This document shows, piece by piece, positions 9,329 through 17,549 of a stretch of 64,000 nt of DNA (position 1 is the first letter of the stretch; every line of letters begins with the position of its first letter). Source of the DNA: Fluviibacter sp964498255 (GTDB lineage Bacteria; Pseudomonadota; Gammaproteobacteria; Burkholderiales; Rhodocyclaceae); NCBI GenBank assembly GCA_964498255.1, contig CAZCGW010000005.1, positions 66,197 through 130,196 of the forward strand. The letters are read 5' to 3'. The notes below the pieces were generated by a model. The model was not told the DNA's origin. It was given only the letters and a program-made list of their open reading frames with translations, and ran no database searches. Position numbers and translations under genes: made by a program.

Positions 9329-10143
9329 AGCACTTCCATTCCAGGCTCGTCGGTTAACGATTCTTGATTATACGATTGCAGAAATCTGAGAATACCTTCA
9401 TCCCCACCAGCGCAAACGACCACATTTTTATACCCGAGGCTGATTGCAGCTTGAGCAATGCGTTCGTGGGGAACGATAACATTTAGCCGATACAGGGCTT
9501 GGGCAAGTACTTCAGGTGCTGATGCCATAAATCGCTGTAGCGACTCGCTACTTGTGACGATCATGGCTGAAGGCTTATCTACTGCCATCAGTTGAGCTAC
9601 GGTCGTGATTGCTTCCGAAGCTAACGAGCGCTCGTATACGCCTGCCTCATCAACCTGAGCCCCCCGTTCACGCAATGTCCGGGCCAGCAAATCTCTGCCA
9701 CCCTCACCCCGAATCAATGCAAAAGTGCTTCCTTGGCAATGCTCGGTTGCGAAAAACGGCAGCGACAGCAAACCCTCACTGTCAAACTGTACTTCTGGCT
9801 GCAAAACTTGGCGCACCCCTAATTGGCGTAATACGCGGGCCGTTCCCGGGCCAACGACTGCGGCTGCGAGACATTCTGGCCAAGGTTGATGCCCCGTTAA
9901 TAGGGGCCACGCTGAATGTACTGCATTAGCACTCACAAAAAGACATGCTCGATAACCGGCCAAGTGCTCAGCAATGTTTTCGAGATCACTCAGATCAAAA
10001 GCTGTCTTAATTGCCAAAAAAGGAATATGCGTAGCGCGCCCACCTAATTGCTCTATGCCTGCCATCAGCGATGCAGCTTGTCCCGCCGGCCGCGTGACCA
10101 GAATATGCTGCCCGACTAGAGGACCAGTCAGCGGCTGCGGCAT
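9325..10143 (-). CDS. hemD: Uroporphyrinogen-III synthase
   Basis: HemD closes and inverts ring D of hydroxymethylbilane to form uroporphyrinogen III. The protein is 272 residues. Sequence conservation in this family is low, but the two-lobe pattern is visible: ILVTRPAGQAASLMAGIEQLGG near residue 14, FVSANAVHSA near 89, and MIVTSSESLQRF near 195. Position between hemC and hemX supports the call. It starts two bases after the hemC stop. Confidence 0.92.
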   Translation of the reverse strand: MPQPLTGPLVGQHILVTRPAGQAASLMAGIEQLGGRATHIPFLAIKTAFDLSDLENIAEHLAGYRACLFVSANAVHSAWPLLTGHQPWPECLAAAVVGPGTARVLRQLGVRQVLQPEVQFDSEGLLSLPFFATEHCQGSTFALIRGEGGRDLLARTLRERGAQVDEAGVYERSLASEAITTVAQLMAVDKPSAMIVTSSESLQRFMASAPEVLAQALYRLNVIVPHERIAQAAISLGYKNVVVCAGGDEGILRFLQSYNQESLTDEPGMEVL

Positions 10144-10145
10144 GG

Positions 10146-11075
10146 TTATCCGGCGTTAACCTGGCAAATCAGCACATCTGCACCCTGCGCCAACAGGCTT
10201 TCTGCTAGGGCAACGCCCAGAGTTTCTGCTTCTGCCCAGTCGCCTCGGCATTCACCAGATACGATCTGGGTACCATCAATCGAAGCCACTAAACCGCGCA
10301 ACCAGAACTGTTGGTTCGATTCACTCACCGCAAAGCCGGCAATAGGCAAATGGCAACTACCGCCCAGACGGCGAGAAAAGGCGCGCTCGGCACGCACACA
10401 GGCTGATGTGGCTTCATCAGCGAGTCCATCAGCAATACGTTGCATGTCTGGCTGGCCGTCACAAATTTCAATGCCCAATGCCCCTTGCCCTGGTGCCGGC
10501 AGCATATCCGCTGGATCGATCCGTGCACGGATCCGATCAGCCAATCCTAAACGTACCAAACCCGCTGCTGCCAGAATGATGGCGTCAAACTCGCCGTCAT
10601 CCAGTTTGCGTAAACGCGTATCAAGATTGCCGCGTAGTGGCTTGATGATTAATTTCGGAAAACGTGCCCGAAGCTGGGCTTCACGGCGCAAACTGGATGT
10701 GCCTACGATGGCACCCTCCGGCAAGGCAGCCAGCGACTCGTATTTTGGACTAACAAAGGCATCCCGCGGGTCTTCGCGTTCACTAATGGCGGCCAGCACA
10801 AAGCCTTCCGGCATATCCATTGGCACATCTTTCATCGAATGAACGGCCAGATCTGCCCGACCTTCAGCCATGGCCACTTCCAGTTCCTTGATAAAAAGAC
10901 CCTTCCCACCAATGGCAGCCAGAGGGCGATCCAGAATCTGATCACCCCGTGTTGTCATGCCCAGAATCTGCACATCCCGCGTTGGATTTTGAGTTTGCAA
11001 AAGGCGTTGCACATGCTCTGCCTGCCACATAGCAAGGCGCGATTCGCGGGAGGCGATAATCAAAGGTTCTGACAT
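10146..11075 (-). CDS. hemC: Hydroxymethylbilane synthase (porphobilinogen deaminase)
   Basis: HemC polymerises four porphobilinogen molecules on its dipyrromethane cofactor. The 309-residue protein has the expected IASRESRLAMWQAEHV start, VHSMKDVP (about residues 79-86), GTSSLRREAQLRARFP and LPAPGQGALGIE. The cofactor-binding cysteine is in RRLGGSCHLPIAG at about residue 243. It is first in the hemCDXY operon and is divergent from argH with about 110 bases between start codons. Confidence 0.96.
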   Translation of the reverse strand: MSEPLIIASRESRLAMWQAEHVQRLLQTQNPTRDVQILGMTTRGDQILDRPLAAIGGKGLFIKELEVAMAEGRADLAVHSMKDVPMDMPEGFVLAAISEREDPRDAFVSPKYESLAALPEGAIVGTSSLRREAQLRARFPKLIIKPLRGNLDTRLRKLDDGEFDAIILAAAGLVRLGLADRIRARIDPADMLPAPGQGALGIEICDGQPDMQRIADGLADEATSACVRAERAFSRRLGGSCHLPIAGFAVSESNQQFWLRGLVASIDGTQIVSGECRGDWAEAETLGVALAESLLAQGADVLICQVNAG

Positions 11076-11144
11076 AAAGCGGTTTCACAAAAGCCAAGGG
11101 CACGATTACCCTGAATGAATGTAATGCTAGCACGTGGACTCCCT

Positions 11145-11150
11145 TATAAT
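11145..11150 (+). promoter_or_regulatory. Candidate -10 box for argH
   Basis: A perfect TATAAT lies 33 bases before the preferred argH start at 11184. The longer reading frame opens at 11115, upstream of this box, so the box helps to reject the longer start. The -35 region is poor. Confidence 0.5.
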
Positions 11151-11183
11151 GTGGGGTTTGTAGCCACTACACACTCTTCTGCC

Positions 11184-12587
11184 ATGTCAGCCAACGAAAA
11201 GACCTCTACCTCGACCCCTTACACTTGGGCCGGGCGTTTTGACGAACCCATGTCGGAGCTCGTTAAACGATATACGGCTTCCGTTGATTTTGATCAACGT
11301 CTCTGGCAGCAGGATATTCGTGGCTCACTGGCTCATGCCCGCATGCTGGCCAAACAGAGCATTATCAACGCACAGGATCTGGCAGATATTGAACGCGGTA
11401 TGGCGCAGATTCTGGGCGAAATCGAAAGTGGTGCCTTCACCTGGTCTTTAGATCTGGAAGATGTGCACCTCAACATCGAACACCGCCTGACTAGCCTAGT
11501 CGGCGACGCCGGCAAGCGTTTGCATACCGGTCGTTCTCGCAATGATCAGGTTGCTACCGACATTCGTCTCTGGTTGCGCGACAGCATCGATACACTGATC
11601 GAACTGTTCAAGCGTTTGCAAATGGCGTTGGTGACTCTGGCTGAACAGCACGCAGCAACGCCAATGCCGGGGTTTACACATTTGCAGGTTGCACAACCCG
11701 TTACTTTTGGCCACCACCTGATGGCCTATGTAGAGATGCTGGCACGTGACGCTGAACGCCTGACCGATCTGCGCCGCCGTGTGAACCGTTTACCGCTGGG
11801 CAGCGCCGCACTCGCCGGCACAACGTATCCGATTGATCGTCACTTTGTTGCCGAGCAACTCGGTTTCGAAGCCGTTTGCGAGAACTCGCTAGATGCCGTT
11901 TCGGATCGCGACTTCGCGATCGAGTTCTGTGCAGCTGCCTCACTGGCCATGATCCACCTCTCGCGCTTTTCGGAAGAGCTGGTACTGTGGATGACGCCAC
12001 GTTTTGGCTTTGTGATGCTGGCAGACCGCTTCTGCACTGGCTCATCGATCATGCCGCAAAAGAAAAACCCGGATGTGCCTGAACTGGCACGTGGCAAAAC
12101 CGGTCGCGTTATTGGCGATCTCAACACGCTGCTGGTTCTGATGAAAGGTCAACCGCTGGCCTATAACAAGGACAACCAGGAAGACAAAGAACCGTTGTTT
12201 GACGCGGCAGACACGCTGACCGATACATTACGCATCTTCGTTGATCTGGTGCCAGGCATTACCGTACGCCCAGAACCTATGGCGGCCGCGCTTCTACAAG
12301 GGTTTGCCACAGCAACGGATCTGGCCGACTACCTCGTACGCAAGGGTTTACCATTCCGTGCAGCGCACGAAGCTGTTGGCTTGGCCGTGAAGGCTGCTGA
12401 AAGCAAAGGGGTGGATCTGGCAGATCTAACGCTGACCGAACTGCAGGTGTTCTCACCGCTGATCGAAGCCGATGTCGTGCATGCCCTGACAATCGATGGT
12501 TCGCTGGCAGCCCGTAACCACATTGGCGGCACAGCACCCGCTCAGGTTAAAGCCGCCATAGAGCGCGCCAAGAAACGCCTCGGGTAA
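11184..12587 (+). CDS. argH: Argininosuccinate lyase
   Basis: ArgH splits argininosuccinate into arginine and fumarate, the last step of arginine synthesis. From the ATG at 11184 the protein has 467 residues and begins MSANEKTSTS before the conserved WAGRFDEPMSELVKRY. The fumarase-superfamily signature GSSIMPQKKNPD lies at about residues 288-299. The frame is open further upstream to 11115, but that start precedes the TATAAT box and adds residues not seen in the family. It is convergent with grxD. Confidence 0.96.
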   Translation: MSANEKTSTSTPYTWAGRFDEPMSELVKRYTASVDFDQRLWQQDIRGSLAHARMLAKQSIINAQDLADIERGMAQILGEIESGAFTWSLDLEDVHLNIEHRLTSLVGDAGKRLHTGRSRNDQVATDIRLWLRDSIDTLIELFKRLQMALVTLAEQHAATPMPGFTHLQVAQPVTFGHHLMAYVEMLARDAERLTDLRRRVNRLPLGSAALAGTTYPIDRHFVAEQLGFEAVCENSLDAVSDRDFAIEFCAAASLAMIHLSRFSEELVLWMTPRFGFVMLADRFCTGSSIMPQKKNPDVPELARGKTGRVIGDLNTLLVLMKGQPLAYNKDNQEDKEPLFDAADTLTDTLRIFVDLVPGITVRPEPMAAALLQGFATATDLADYLVRKGLPFRAAHEAVGLAVKAAESKGVDLADLTLTELQVFSPLIEADVVHALTIDGSLAARNHIGGTAPAQVKAAIERAKKRLG

Positions 12588-12593
12588 TACCGG

Positions 12594-12620
12594 AGGCGCT
12601 CTCGACGTTTAAGCGCCTTT
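12594..12620. terminator. Weak hairpin between argH and grxD
   Basis: AGGCGCT (12594-12600) pairs with AGCGCCT (12612-12618) around an 11-base loop and is followed by a short T run. It could end argH transcripts, but the loop is large and the T tract short. Confidence 0.4.
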
Positions 12621-12951
12621 AGTTCTTCAGGTTTTCCAGCAAGGCTTGCAGTTCGCCTGCCTGATACATTTCCATCATGATGTCGCTACCGCCGATAAAT
12701 TCGCCGTTAACGTACAGCTGTGGAATTGTCGGCCAGTTCGCATAGACTTTAACGCCTTCACGCACTTCAGAGTTTTCCAGCACGTTGACGCTGTAAAAAC
12801 TGCTTACACCACATTCACGCAGCAACTTACAGGCGCGCTGAGAAAAGCCACACTGTGGAAACTGCGGGGTGCCCTTCATATAAAGGACAACCGGGTGACC
12901 TTTCACCTGTTCATCGATGAGGGCCAGTACGGGATTATTGTTGTCGCTCAT
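12619..12951 (-). CDS. grxD: Monothiol glutaredoxin, Grx4 family
   Basis: The 110-residue protein belongs to the CGFS glutaredoxins, which hold a [2Fe-2S] cluster with glutathione and pass it to target proteins. The active-site motif CGFS follows KGTPQFPQ at about residues 33-36. Later family marks WPTIPQLYVNGEFIGGSDI are present. It stands alone and converges with argH. Confidence 0.96.
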   Translation of the reverse strand: MSDNNNPVLALIDEQVKGHPVVLYMKGTPQFPQCGFSQRACKLLRECGVSSFYSVNVLENSEVREGVKVYANWPTIPQLYVNGEFIGGSDIMMEMYQAGELQALLENLKN

Positions 12952-13027
12952 AGTCTGACTCCAAATTCAGTTGGGGGTATTGAAGAGCTGCGAGTCTAGC
13001 CAAGCCCGCCCCACACGTCAAACTTAC

Positions 13028-13462
13028 CTACGCGCTGTGACGCAGCTTTTCAATCAGACTATAGAGTGTCATGCCAGCTAGCAAACTGGCGATATAGATA
13101 ATCCCCTCTGGAATGCCAGCGCCCAGCAGGACTAACCCGGGGCCAGGGCAAATGCCGGTAATGCCCCAGCCAATGCCAAACAGGACTGACCCTAGAACAA
13201 GTCTCAAATCAATTTTACGGCTTGTCGGAAGGTTAAGCGGTTCACCCGTTAGCGTCTTCGGCTGTTTTTTGAGCAGCGCAAAACCTATGCTGCCAACAAC
13301 CAAGCCGCCCCCCATGACTAAGCCAAGGGAAGGATCCCAGGGGCCTGCCACATCGAGAAAACCAATCACCTTAGCCGGATTGGCCATCCCCGACAAAATC
13401 AGCCCCATGCCTAGCAACAAACCAGCCAGACCTGCAGTGACCCATTGCATGCCTCGGTTCAC
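13028..13462 (-). CDS. YeeE/YedE-family sulfur transporter, C-terminal half
   Basis: The 144-residue protein has about four membrane helices and the motif GICPGPGLV (about residues 104-112), which matches the second half of YeeE/YedE (TsuA-like) thiosulfate/sulfur-compound importers. The GTG start overlaps the stop of the preceding half by four bases (GTGA). With its partner it would rebuild one full two-domain transporter, the arrangement called PmpA/PmpB or YeeE-DUF6691 in other proteobacteria. The substrate cannot be fixed from sequence. Confidence 0.82.
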   Translation of the reverse strand: MNRGMQWVTAGLAGLLLGMGLILSGMANPAKVIGFLDVAGPWDPSLGLVMGGGLVVGSIGFALLKKQPKTLTGEPLNLPTSRKIDLRLVLGSVLFGIGWGITGICPGPGLVLLGAGIPEGIIYIASLLAGMTLYSLIEKLRHSA

Positions 13463-13920
13463 GCCGATGCCCCCAGCAGATGGCGTATAAGGTATACCGT
13501 TATCACAGCGGAACCCATGAAACTACAAACGGCAATCAGTGAACGCAGCGAAAAACGGGACAAACCACAGATCCCATGACCACTGGTACAGCCGTTAGCA
13601 TAACGTGTACCGAGTCCTACCAGAACACCGCCCACGACAAGGCCTACAGAACCCGTCTGCTGAACGGTAGTTGGCAATGCTGCGAACAACATCCAGACAA
13701 CGGGCGCACCGATCAGCCCGACCAGGAAAGCCAAACGCCAACCAAATGGTTCTCGTTTTTGCTGAACCACTAACTCAACGACATGTCCCAAAATACCGCT
13801 GATACCCGCAATGCGTCCGTTGGCCCAAGCCAACCAGACTGCCGCTAAGCCAATCATAAACCCGCCGATTAACGCGGATGCTGCCGCGTAAAGCGTAAAT
13901 GCCTGCCAATCAATACTCAT
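13459..13920 (-). CDS. YeeE/YedE-family sulfur transporter, N-terminal half
   Basis: This membrane protein has the motif GCTSGHGICGLSR, whose cysteines are thought to relay sulfur species in the YeeE/YedE family. I prefer the ATG at 13920, giving 153 residues, because it overlaps the regulator stop as TAATG. A TTG three codons upstream keeps the frame open but has less support. The gene order regulator, N-half, C-half on one strand is that of BigR-controlled sulfide-detoxification operons. No dioxygenase or rhodanese gene follows here. Confidence 0.82.
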   Translation of the reverse strand: MSIDWQAFTLYAAASALIGGFMIGLAAVWLAWANGRIAGISGILGHVVELVVQQKREPFGWRLAFLVGLIGAPVVWMLFAALPTTVQQTGSVGLVVGGVLVGLGTRYANGCTSGHGICGLSRFSLRSLIAVCSFMGSAVITVYLIRHLLGASA

Positions 13921-14333
13921 TAATTGCAACCCTTATTGCTGGCAAGCTTCGAATTGGTCTGTGACGGTGCAGAACAATAGAGCTGATGCAATACTTCCAA
14001 AATGACCTGCACATGCGGGTGCGACACACGATAGTAAATATATTTGCCATCCCGACGGGTAGCCACCAGGCCTTCATTACGTAGCACACCCAGCTGTTGG
14101 GATAACGTGGGTTGCTGAATATCCAGTAGCTCTTCGAGCTCCCCGACCGAATATTCACCTTGCAACATCTGGCAAAGTAACAACAGACGATCCGGATTGC
14201 CAATCACTTTAAGCAAAGACACCACCTGCGCCGCCTGACTACGCATCCAGTCCAAATCCAACACGGCGGCATTCGCTGCCCGAGTTTCCTGCACAGACAA
14301 AGCTTCTTCAGTTTTAGGTTTTTTTATGGCCAC
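13920..14333 (-). CDS. ArsR-family repressor, BigR/SqrR-like sulfide sensor
   Basis: The 137-residue winged-helix protein has the ArsR recognition region QQPTLSQQLGVLRNEGLVATRRDGKYIYY (about 73-101). It lacks the metal-binding ELCVCDL motif of ArsR. Two cysteines, C54 in LLLCQML and C120 in LHQLYC, lie 66 residues apart. This is the same spacing as the redox pair I recall for BigR (C42 and C108), which forms a disulfide or persulfide bridge when sulfide is present. It probably represses its own operon with the two transporter halves. Confidence 0.83.
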   Translation of the reverse strand: MAIKKPKTEEALSVQETRAANAAVLDLDWMRSQAAQVVSLLKVIGNPDRLLLLCQMLQGEYSVGELEELLDIQQPTLSQQLGVLRNEGLVATRRDGKYIYYRVSHPHVQVILEVLHQLYCSAPSQTNSKLASNKGCN

Positions 14334-14371
14334 AGTGTCACCTGTTCTTTTGGGGTACTTTCTAAGCGTTC

Positions 14372-14391
14372 ATTATACCACTATATATATA
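14372..14391 (-). promoter_or_regulatory. Promoter/operator region of the BigR-like operon
   Basis: On the minus strand TATAAT (14372-14377) lies 38 bases before the regulator start. Directly upstream is the perfect AT palindrome TATATATATA (14382-14391). A dyad in this place would fit repressor binding over the promoter, but the exact operator is only inferred. Confidence 0.4.
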
Positions 14392-14436
14392 AGCGGCCGA
14401 TGCAACTGATTTAATGCCCTAGGTTAGAATGCGAGC

Positions 14437-14655
14437 ATGAGTCACTTTCCTACCTGGCGCAAACCAAGCGGTGCCCCCGTCTCATGCGTTGAAAAAATCA
14501 AGGTTCTTAATGAGAACTTCGCAGAGTTGCGCAATCTTGCTCAGGAAACACTAGACGACGCCCTGTTACTCGGATGTAGTGAAGCTCAGGCACGCCAGGC
14601 TTTGCGTCAAATGATCGATGGCCTCGCCACCTCTTACGATGAAATCCCGGAATAA
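14437..14655 (+). CDS. Small conserved protein of unknown function
   Basis: The 72-residue acidic protein starts SHFPTWRKPSGAPVSCVEKIKVLNENFAEL and is mostly helical, with no membrane segment or signal. Similar short proteins are familiar from betaproteobacterial genomes, but I cannot name a function. It is divergent from the BigR-like operon and ends only five bases from the convergent carbonic-anhydrase-like gene. The CVEKIKVLNENF...GCSEAQARQAL pattern has two cysteines at about 17 and 47. Confidence 0.7.
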   Translation: MSHFPTWRKPSGAPVSCVEKIKVLNENFAELRNLAQETLDDALLLGCSEAQARQALRQMIDGLATSYDEIPE

Positions 14656-14660
14656 ACGGC

Positions 14661-15728
14661 TTACAGCCAACTAAGACGTCGGCCTTGCCAATCCAGGATA
14701 GCGGTTCGACGAATCATTTTCTTAGCGAGCGCCGGATAAGCCTCTTCGATCACTGCATGAGCAAATTCTGACAGGAAATGGGCTTTAAGTGCTGCACGGG
14801 CCTGATCTACACCGATGGCCTCGTAAGGCACTGAAGACAGCAATAAAAAACCATCGTCAGGAATACGCCCAGCCATCATGTTGGCTTCAATAATCCCAGC
14901 CGCTTTAATAATCGGTTCAGCGAGATTCGGACTATAGGGCCCGATAATCAACGCCAGATTTGGCGTGTGTAGAAAGTCAAAACCGCGCCCCAGACAAATC
15001 ATCCACTCCCGGTGCTCGATATCAAGCTGACGAAGTCCTAACTTCGCTTGCGCTCTGATTGCTGCCACATGTTTGAAGTTCCCCTCCACAAGGGGCAACA
15101 AATCTTCGCGCATAGCGCTAGGCATATCGGGAAGCAACGTAGCAAGCCTAGCGCTCAACGCTGCCGGATCACATACTTCGAGATCGGCAACCCGAAGGAT
15201 CTGTCCATTGTCACCATGCAAGACCAGCGCATCTTCATCCGTTTCGAAACCGCAAACTAGCGGATATACCGTGCCATGCGCCGCGCCAAAAATCGTTGAA
15301 ATCTGCTGCTTAATTTCCTGTGTATGCTCAACTGCTGCCTGTTGGTCATAGCCGAAACCGGCACAGCCCCGGTGATGATCCCCCCGTGAAAAATGGTATG
15401 TCACCAGGAACAAAACCTGACGCCCCTCATGCACTCTATCCATAACGTACTGGGTAACGACCTCCCCCAGATGCGGCCACCCCAAATCAAAGCGCCCACC
15501 CAGATTACGAAATGGCATGAGTAAGCCGATGGGTGTACCCGTTGCTACCGGAATATTAATGCGGCCATCCATGCATTTAAGGACGGCAATCGCTGTTGGA
15601 TGCTGACTCTGATATCGTGCCCTCGCCAATACCGCTTCAGGACTACGATAATCATCGCCGTGACGCGCTGCTAAAGCAGAAAGCCAATCAATACGCGTTT
15701 CAATCGGTTTACTATGAACATCGTTCAC
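14661..15728 (-). CDS. Carbonic-anhydrase-like protein (CsoSCA/beta-CA type zinc site)
   Basis: The 355-residue protein carries a zinc-site pattern like that of beta-class carbonic anhydrases: C52-x-D54-x-R56 in LKCMDGRIN, and H119-x-x-C122 in DHHRGCAGFGYD. This arrangement and the overall length suggest a relative of the carboxysome shell carbonic anhydrase domain. No carboxysome or RuBisCO gene is in the window. The gene sits alone, between a small unknown gene and a LysR regulator. Hydration of CO2 is an inference from the ligands; other zinc chemistry is possible. Confidence 0.6.
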   Translation of the reverse strand: MNDVHSKPIETRIDWLSALAARHGDDYRSPEAVLARARYQSQHPTAIAVLKCMDGRINIPVATGTPIGLLMPFRNLGGRFDLGWPHLGEVVTQYVMDRVHEGRQVLFLVTYHFSRGDHHRGCAGFGYDQQAAVEHTQEIKQQISTIFGAAHGTVYPLVCGFETDEDALVLHGDNGQILRVADLEVCDPAALSARLATLLPDMPSAMREDLLPLVEGNFKHVAAIRAQAKLGLRQLDIEHREWMICLGRGFDFLHTPNLALIIGPYSPNLAEPIIKAAGIIEANMMAGRIPDDGFLLLSSVPYEAIGVDQARAALKAHFLSEFAHAVIEEAYPALAKKMIRRTAILDWQGRRLSWL

Positions 15729-15788
15729 TTCAGCCCTCCGGTTTAAACAACAAGGTACTGATGCATCTATTGATAGACAGATCTTAGA

Positions 15789-16712
15789 TCAATTAATACC
15801 TATCAGCGCATTTTGAGCACGTGGGTTAGCCAGACGTTCGAGCCACCATCGTTGCGCCGGACCGGGCTCTCGCCCGCCTACCCGCCACGCGTAAGACAAA
15901 TGCGCCGGTCGACGCTGTGGCATACGTAACTTCTCGACTAATCGCCCAGCCTTTAATTCGTTGCGAATCAAGGGTTCTGGCAAATATCCGCAACCCAACC
16001 CACGAATCTGCGCCTCAATCTTCAATGCCATGGATGGCACCGTAAGCACATCCTGCCCAGGCAACAAGCCAATCGTCATTGGTGTCATTTGCTGTGCGCT
16101 ATCGGCTAAAGCAATCATCCGATAAGGCATCAATAGTTCATCGGTAATGGTGCCGGTGACATCAGCCAGTGGGTGATCCGGCGCAACGACAAAAAGAAAG
16201 GGAATCTCACCCAGCGGTGCACTCTGGATACCGGCGGGCGGCGCCGGTTGATCAGCCACACCAATGGCCAAATCTGCGCGAGAACTGACTAAAGCCTCCC
16301 ATGTACCGGACAAGGTTTCACGTGCTAATTTAATTCGCGTCGGTGGCTTTAGCGCCAAAAATTCCCCAATCAGATCCAGCACCGTTGATTCATCAATGAT
16401 GCTATCTACGGCAATATTCAACACAGGCTCCCAGCCTGTAGCCACGCGCTTGATTCGTTGCCCTACCGTTTCCAACTCGGCTAATAATCGCTCACCCTCC
16501 TGAACCAACTCTGCGCCTGCAGGTGTCAGGCGGGCCTGCCGAGAACGGCGATCAAACAACAACACATCAAGCTGTTCTTCTAATTGCCGAATACTGTAGG
16601 TCACTGCTGAGGGCACTTTACCCAATGCACGGGCAGCTGCGGCAAAACTGCCACTTCTGGCTATCAAACTCACCATTTCCAGTAATTCAGGGGTCAGCGG
16701 GGAACGTTGCAT
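15789..16712 (-). CDS. LysR-family transcriptional regulator
   Basis: The 307-residue protein has an N-terminal winged helix (GSFAAAARALGKVPSAVTYSIRQLEEQLDVLLFDR, about 16-50) and a type 2 periplasmic-binding-like effector domain. It is divergent from a pirin, flavodoxin and extradiol dioxygenase operon. A LysR regulator beside this trio is a recurring arrangement and points to control of a response to quinones or aromatic electrophiles. The inducer is unknown. Confidence 0.92.
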   Translation of the reverse strand: MQRSPLTPELLEMVSLIARSGSFAAAARALGKVPSAVTYSIRQLEEQLDVLLFDRRSRQARLTPAGAELVQEGERLLAELETVGQRIKRVATGWEPVLNIAVDSIIDESTVLDLIGEFLALKPPTRIKLARETLSGTWEALVSSRADLAIGVADQPAPPAGIQSAPLGEIPFLFVVAPDHPLADVTGTITDELLMPYRMIALADSAQQMTPMTIGLLPGQDVLTVPSMALKIEAQIRGLGCGYLPEPLIRNELKAGRLVEKLRMPQRRPAHLSYAWRVGGREPGPAQRWWLERLANPRAQNALIGIN

Positions 16713-16726
16713 AGATAGCCCAATAG

Positions 16727-16741
16727 TTCAAATTATTTGAA
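16727..16741. promoter_or_regulatory. Candidate LysR operator
   Basis: TTCAAAT-T-ATTTGAA is a perfect 15-base dyad and fits the T-N11-A rule of LysR boxes. It lies 14 bases upstream of the lysR start and about 70 bases before the pirin start, in the divergent promoter region. Confidence 0.65.
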
Positions 16742-16812
16742 TGATGCCATCAATTGTTAAAAGCCACATCCCCAGCCGACGGACTAAAGTACGACCATCA
16801 AGGAGAGTCACT

Positions 16813-17517
16813 ATGTTGATCAAACGACCTGCCAATGAACGGGGCCATGCCGACCACGGGTGGTTGCGCTCGTTCCACAGCTTTTCTTTCGCAGATTATT
16901 TCGACCGCAATCACATGCATTTCGGTCCGCTACGCGTGATCAACGAAGACTGGGTTGCAGCCGGCACCGGTTTCGGGATGCACCCGCACAAGGATATGGA
17001 GATCGTCACCTACATTCTGGAAGGTGAACTCACACATCAGGATAGTATGGGGCACCAGGAAGTGATTCGGCCGAACGATGTACAGCGCATGTCCGCAGGC
17101 ACCGGTGTCTTCCACAGTGAATTCAACCGGCACTCTGCCGACACCTGCCATCTGTTGCAAATCTGGATCATGCCGGACGAGAAGAATCTCCCGCCTTCCT
17201 ACGAGCAGACTGCGTTTGATCCCGCCGAAAAACGCGGCAAACTGCGCCTCGTTGCTGCGCCTGATGGTGCACAAGGCGCGGTCACCATTCATATCGACAC
17301 GCGCCTTTACGCCGGTTTGTTCGATGGTACCGAATCAGCCACACACCCGCTTGCCGCAGATCGTATGGCTTATGTGCACATCGCTCGTGGCACCATCACC
17401 ATCAACGGCGAACCGCTTATTGCCGGCGATGCGCTGATGCTGCGTGATGAAACGGCCGTCACACTAGCCAATGCTCAACACGCCGAAGTCCTTGTTTTTG
17501 ATTTACCCCTTCAGTAA
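16813..17517 (+). CDS. Pirin-family protein (YhhW-like)
   Basis: From the ATG at 16813 the protein has 234 residues and begins LIKRPANERGHADHGWLRSFHSFSFADYFD, the standard pirin N terminus. The cupin metal site is seen in MHPHKDMEIVTYILEGELTHQDSMG. Bacterial pirins such as YhhW can oxidise quercetin-like flavonoids. The start is chosen because AGGAGA at 16801-16806 is well spaced, while the in-frame ATG at 16741 lies at the edge of the LysR operator. Confidence 0.93.
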   Translation: MLIKRPANERGHADHGWLRSFHSFSFADYFDRNHMHFGPLRVINEDWVAAGTGFGMHPHKDMEIVTYILEGELTHQDSMGHQEVIRPNDVQRMSAGTGVFHSEFNRHSADTCHLLQIWIMPDEKNLPPSYEQTAFDPAEKRGKLRLVAAPDGAQGAVTIHIDTRLYAGLFDGTESATHPLAADRMAYVHIARGTITINGEPLIAGDALMLRDETAVTLANAQHAEVLVFDLPLQ

Positions 17518-17549
17518 CCACCAACCAAACACCCTCAACGGAGAACACC

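Noticed and set aside
11115..11183. Longer N terminus for argH
   Set aside because: The extra 23 codons include the TATAAT box and have no match to the family.
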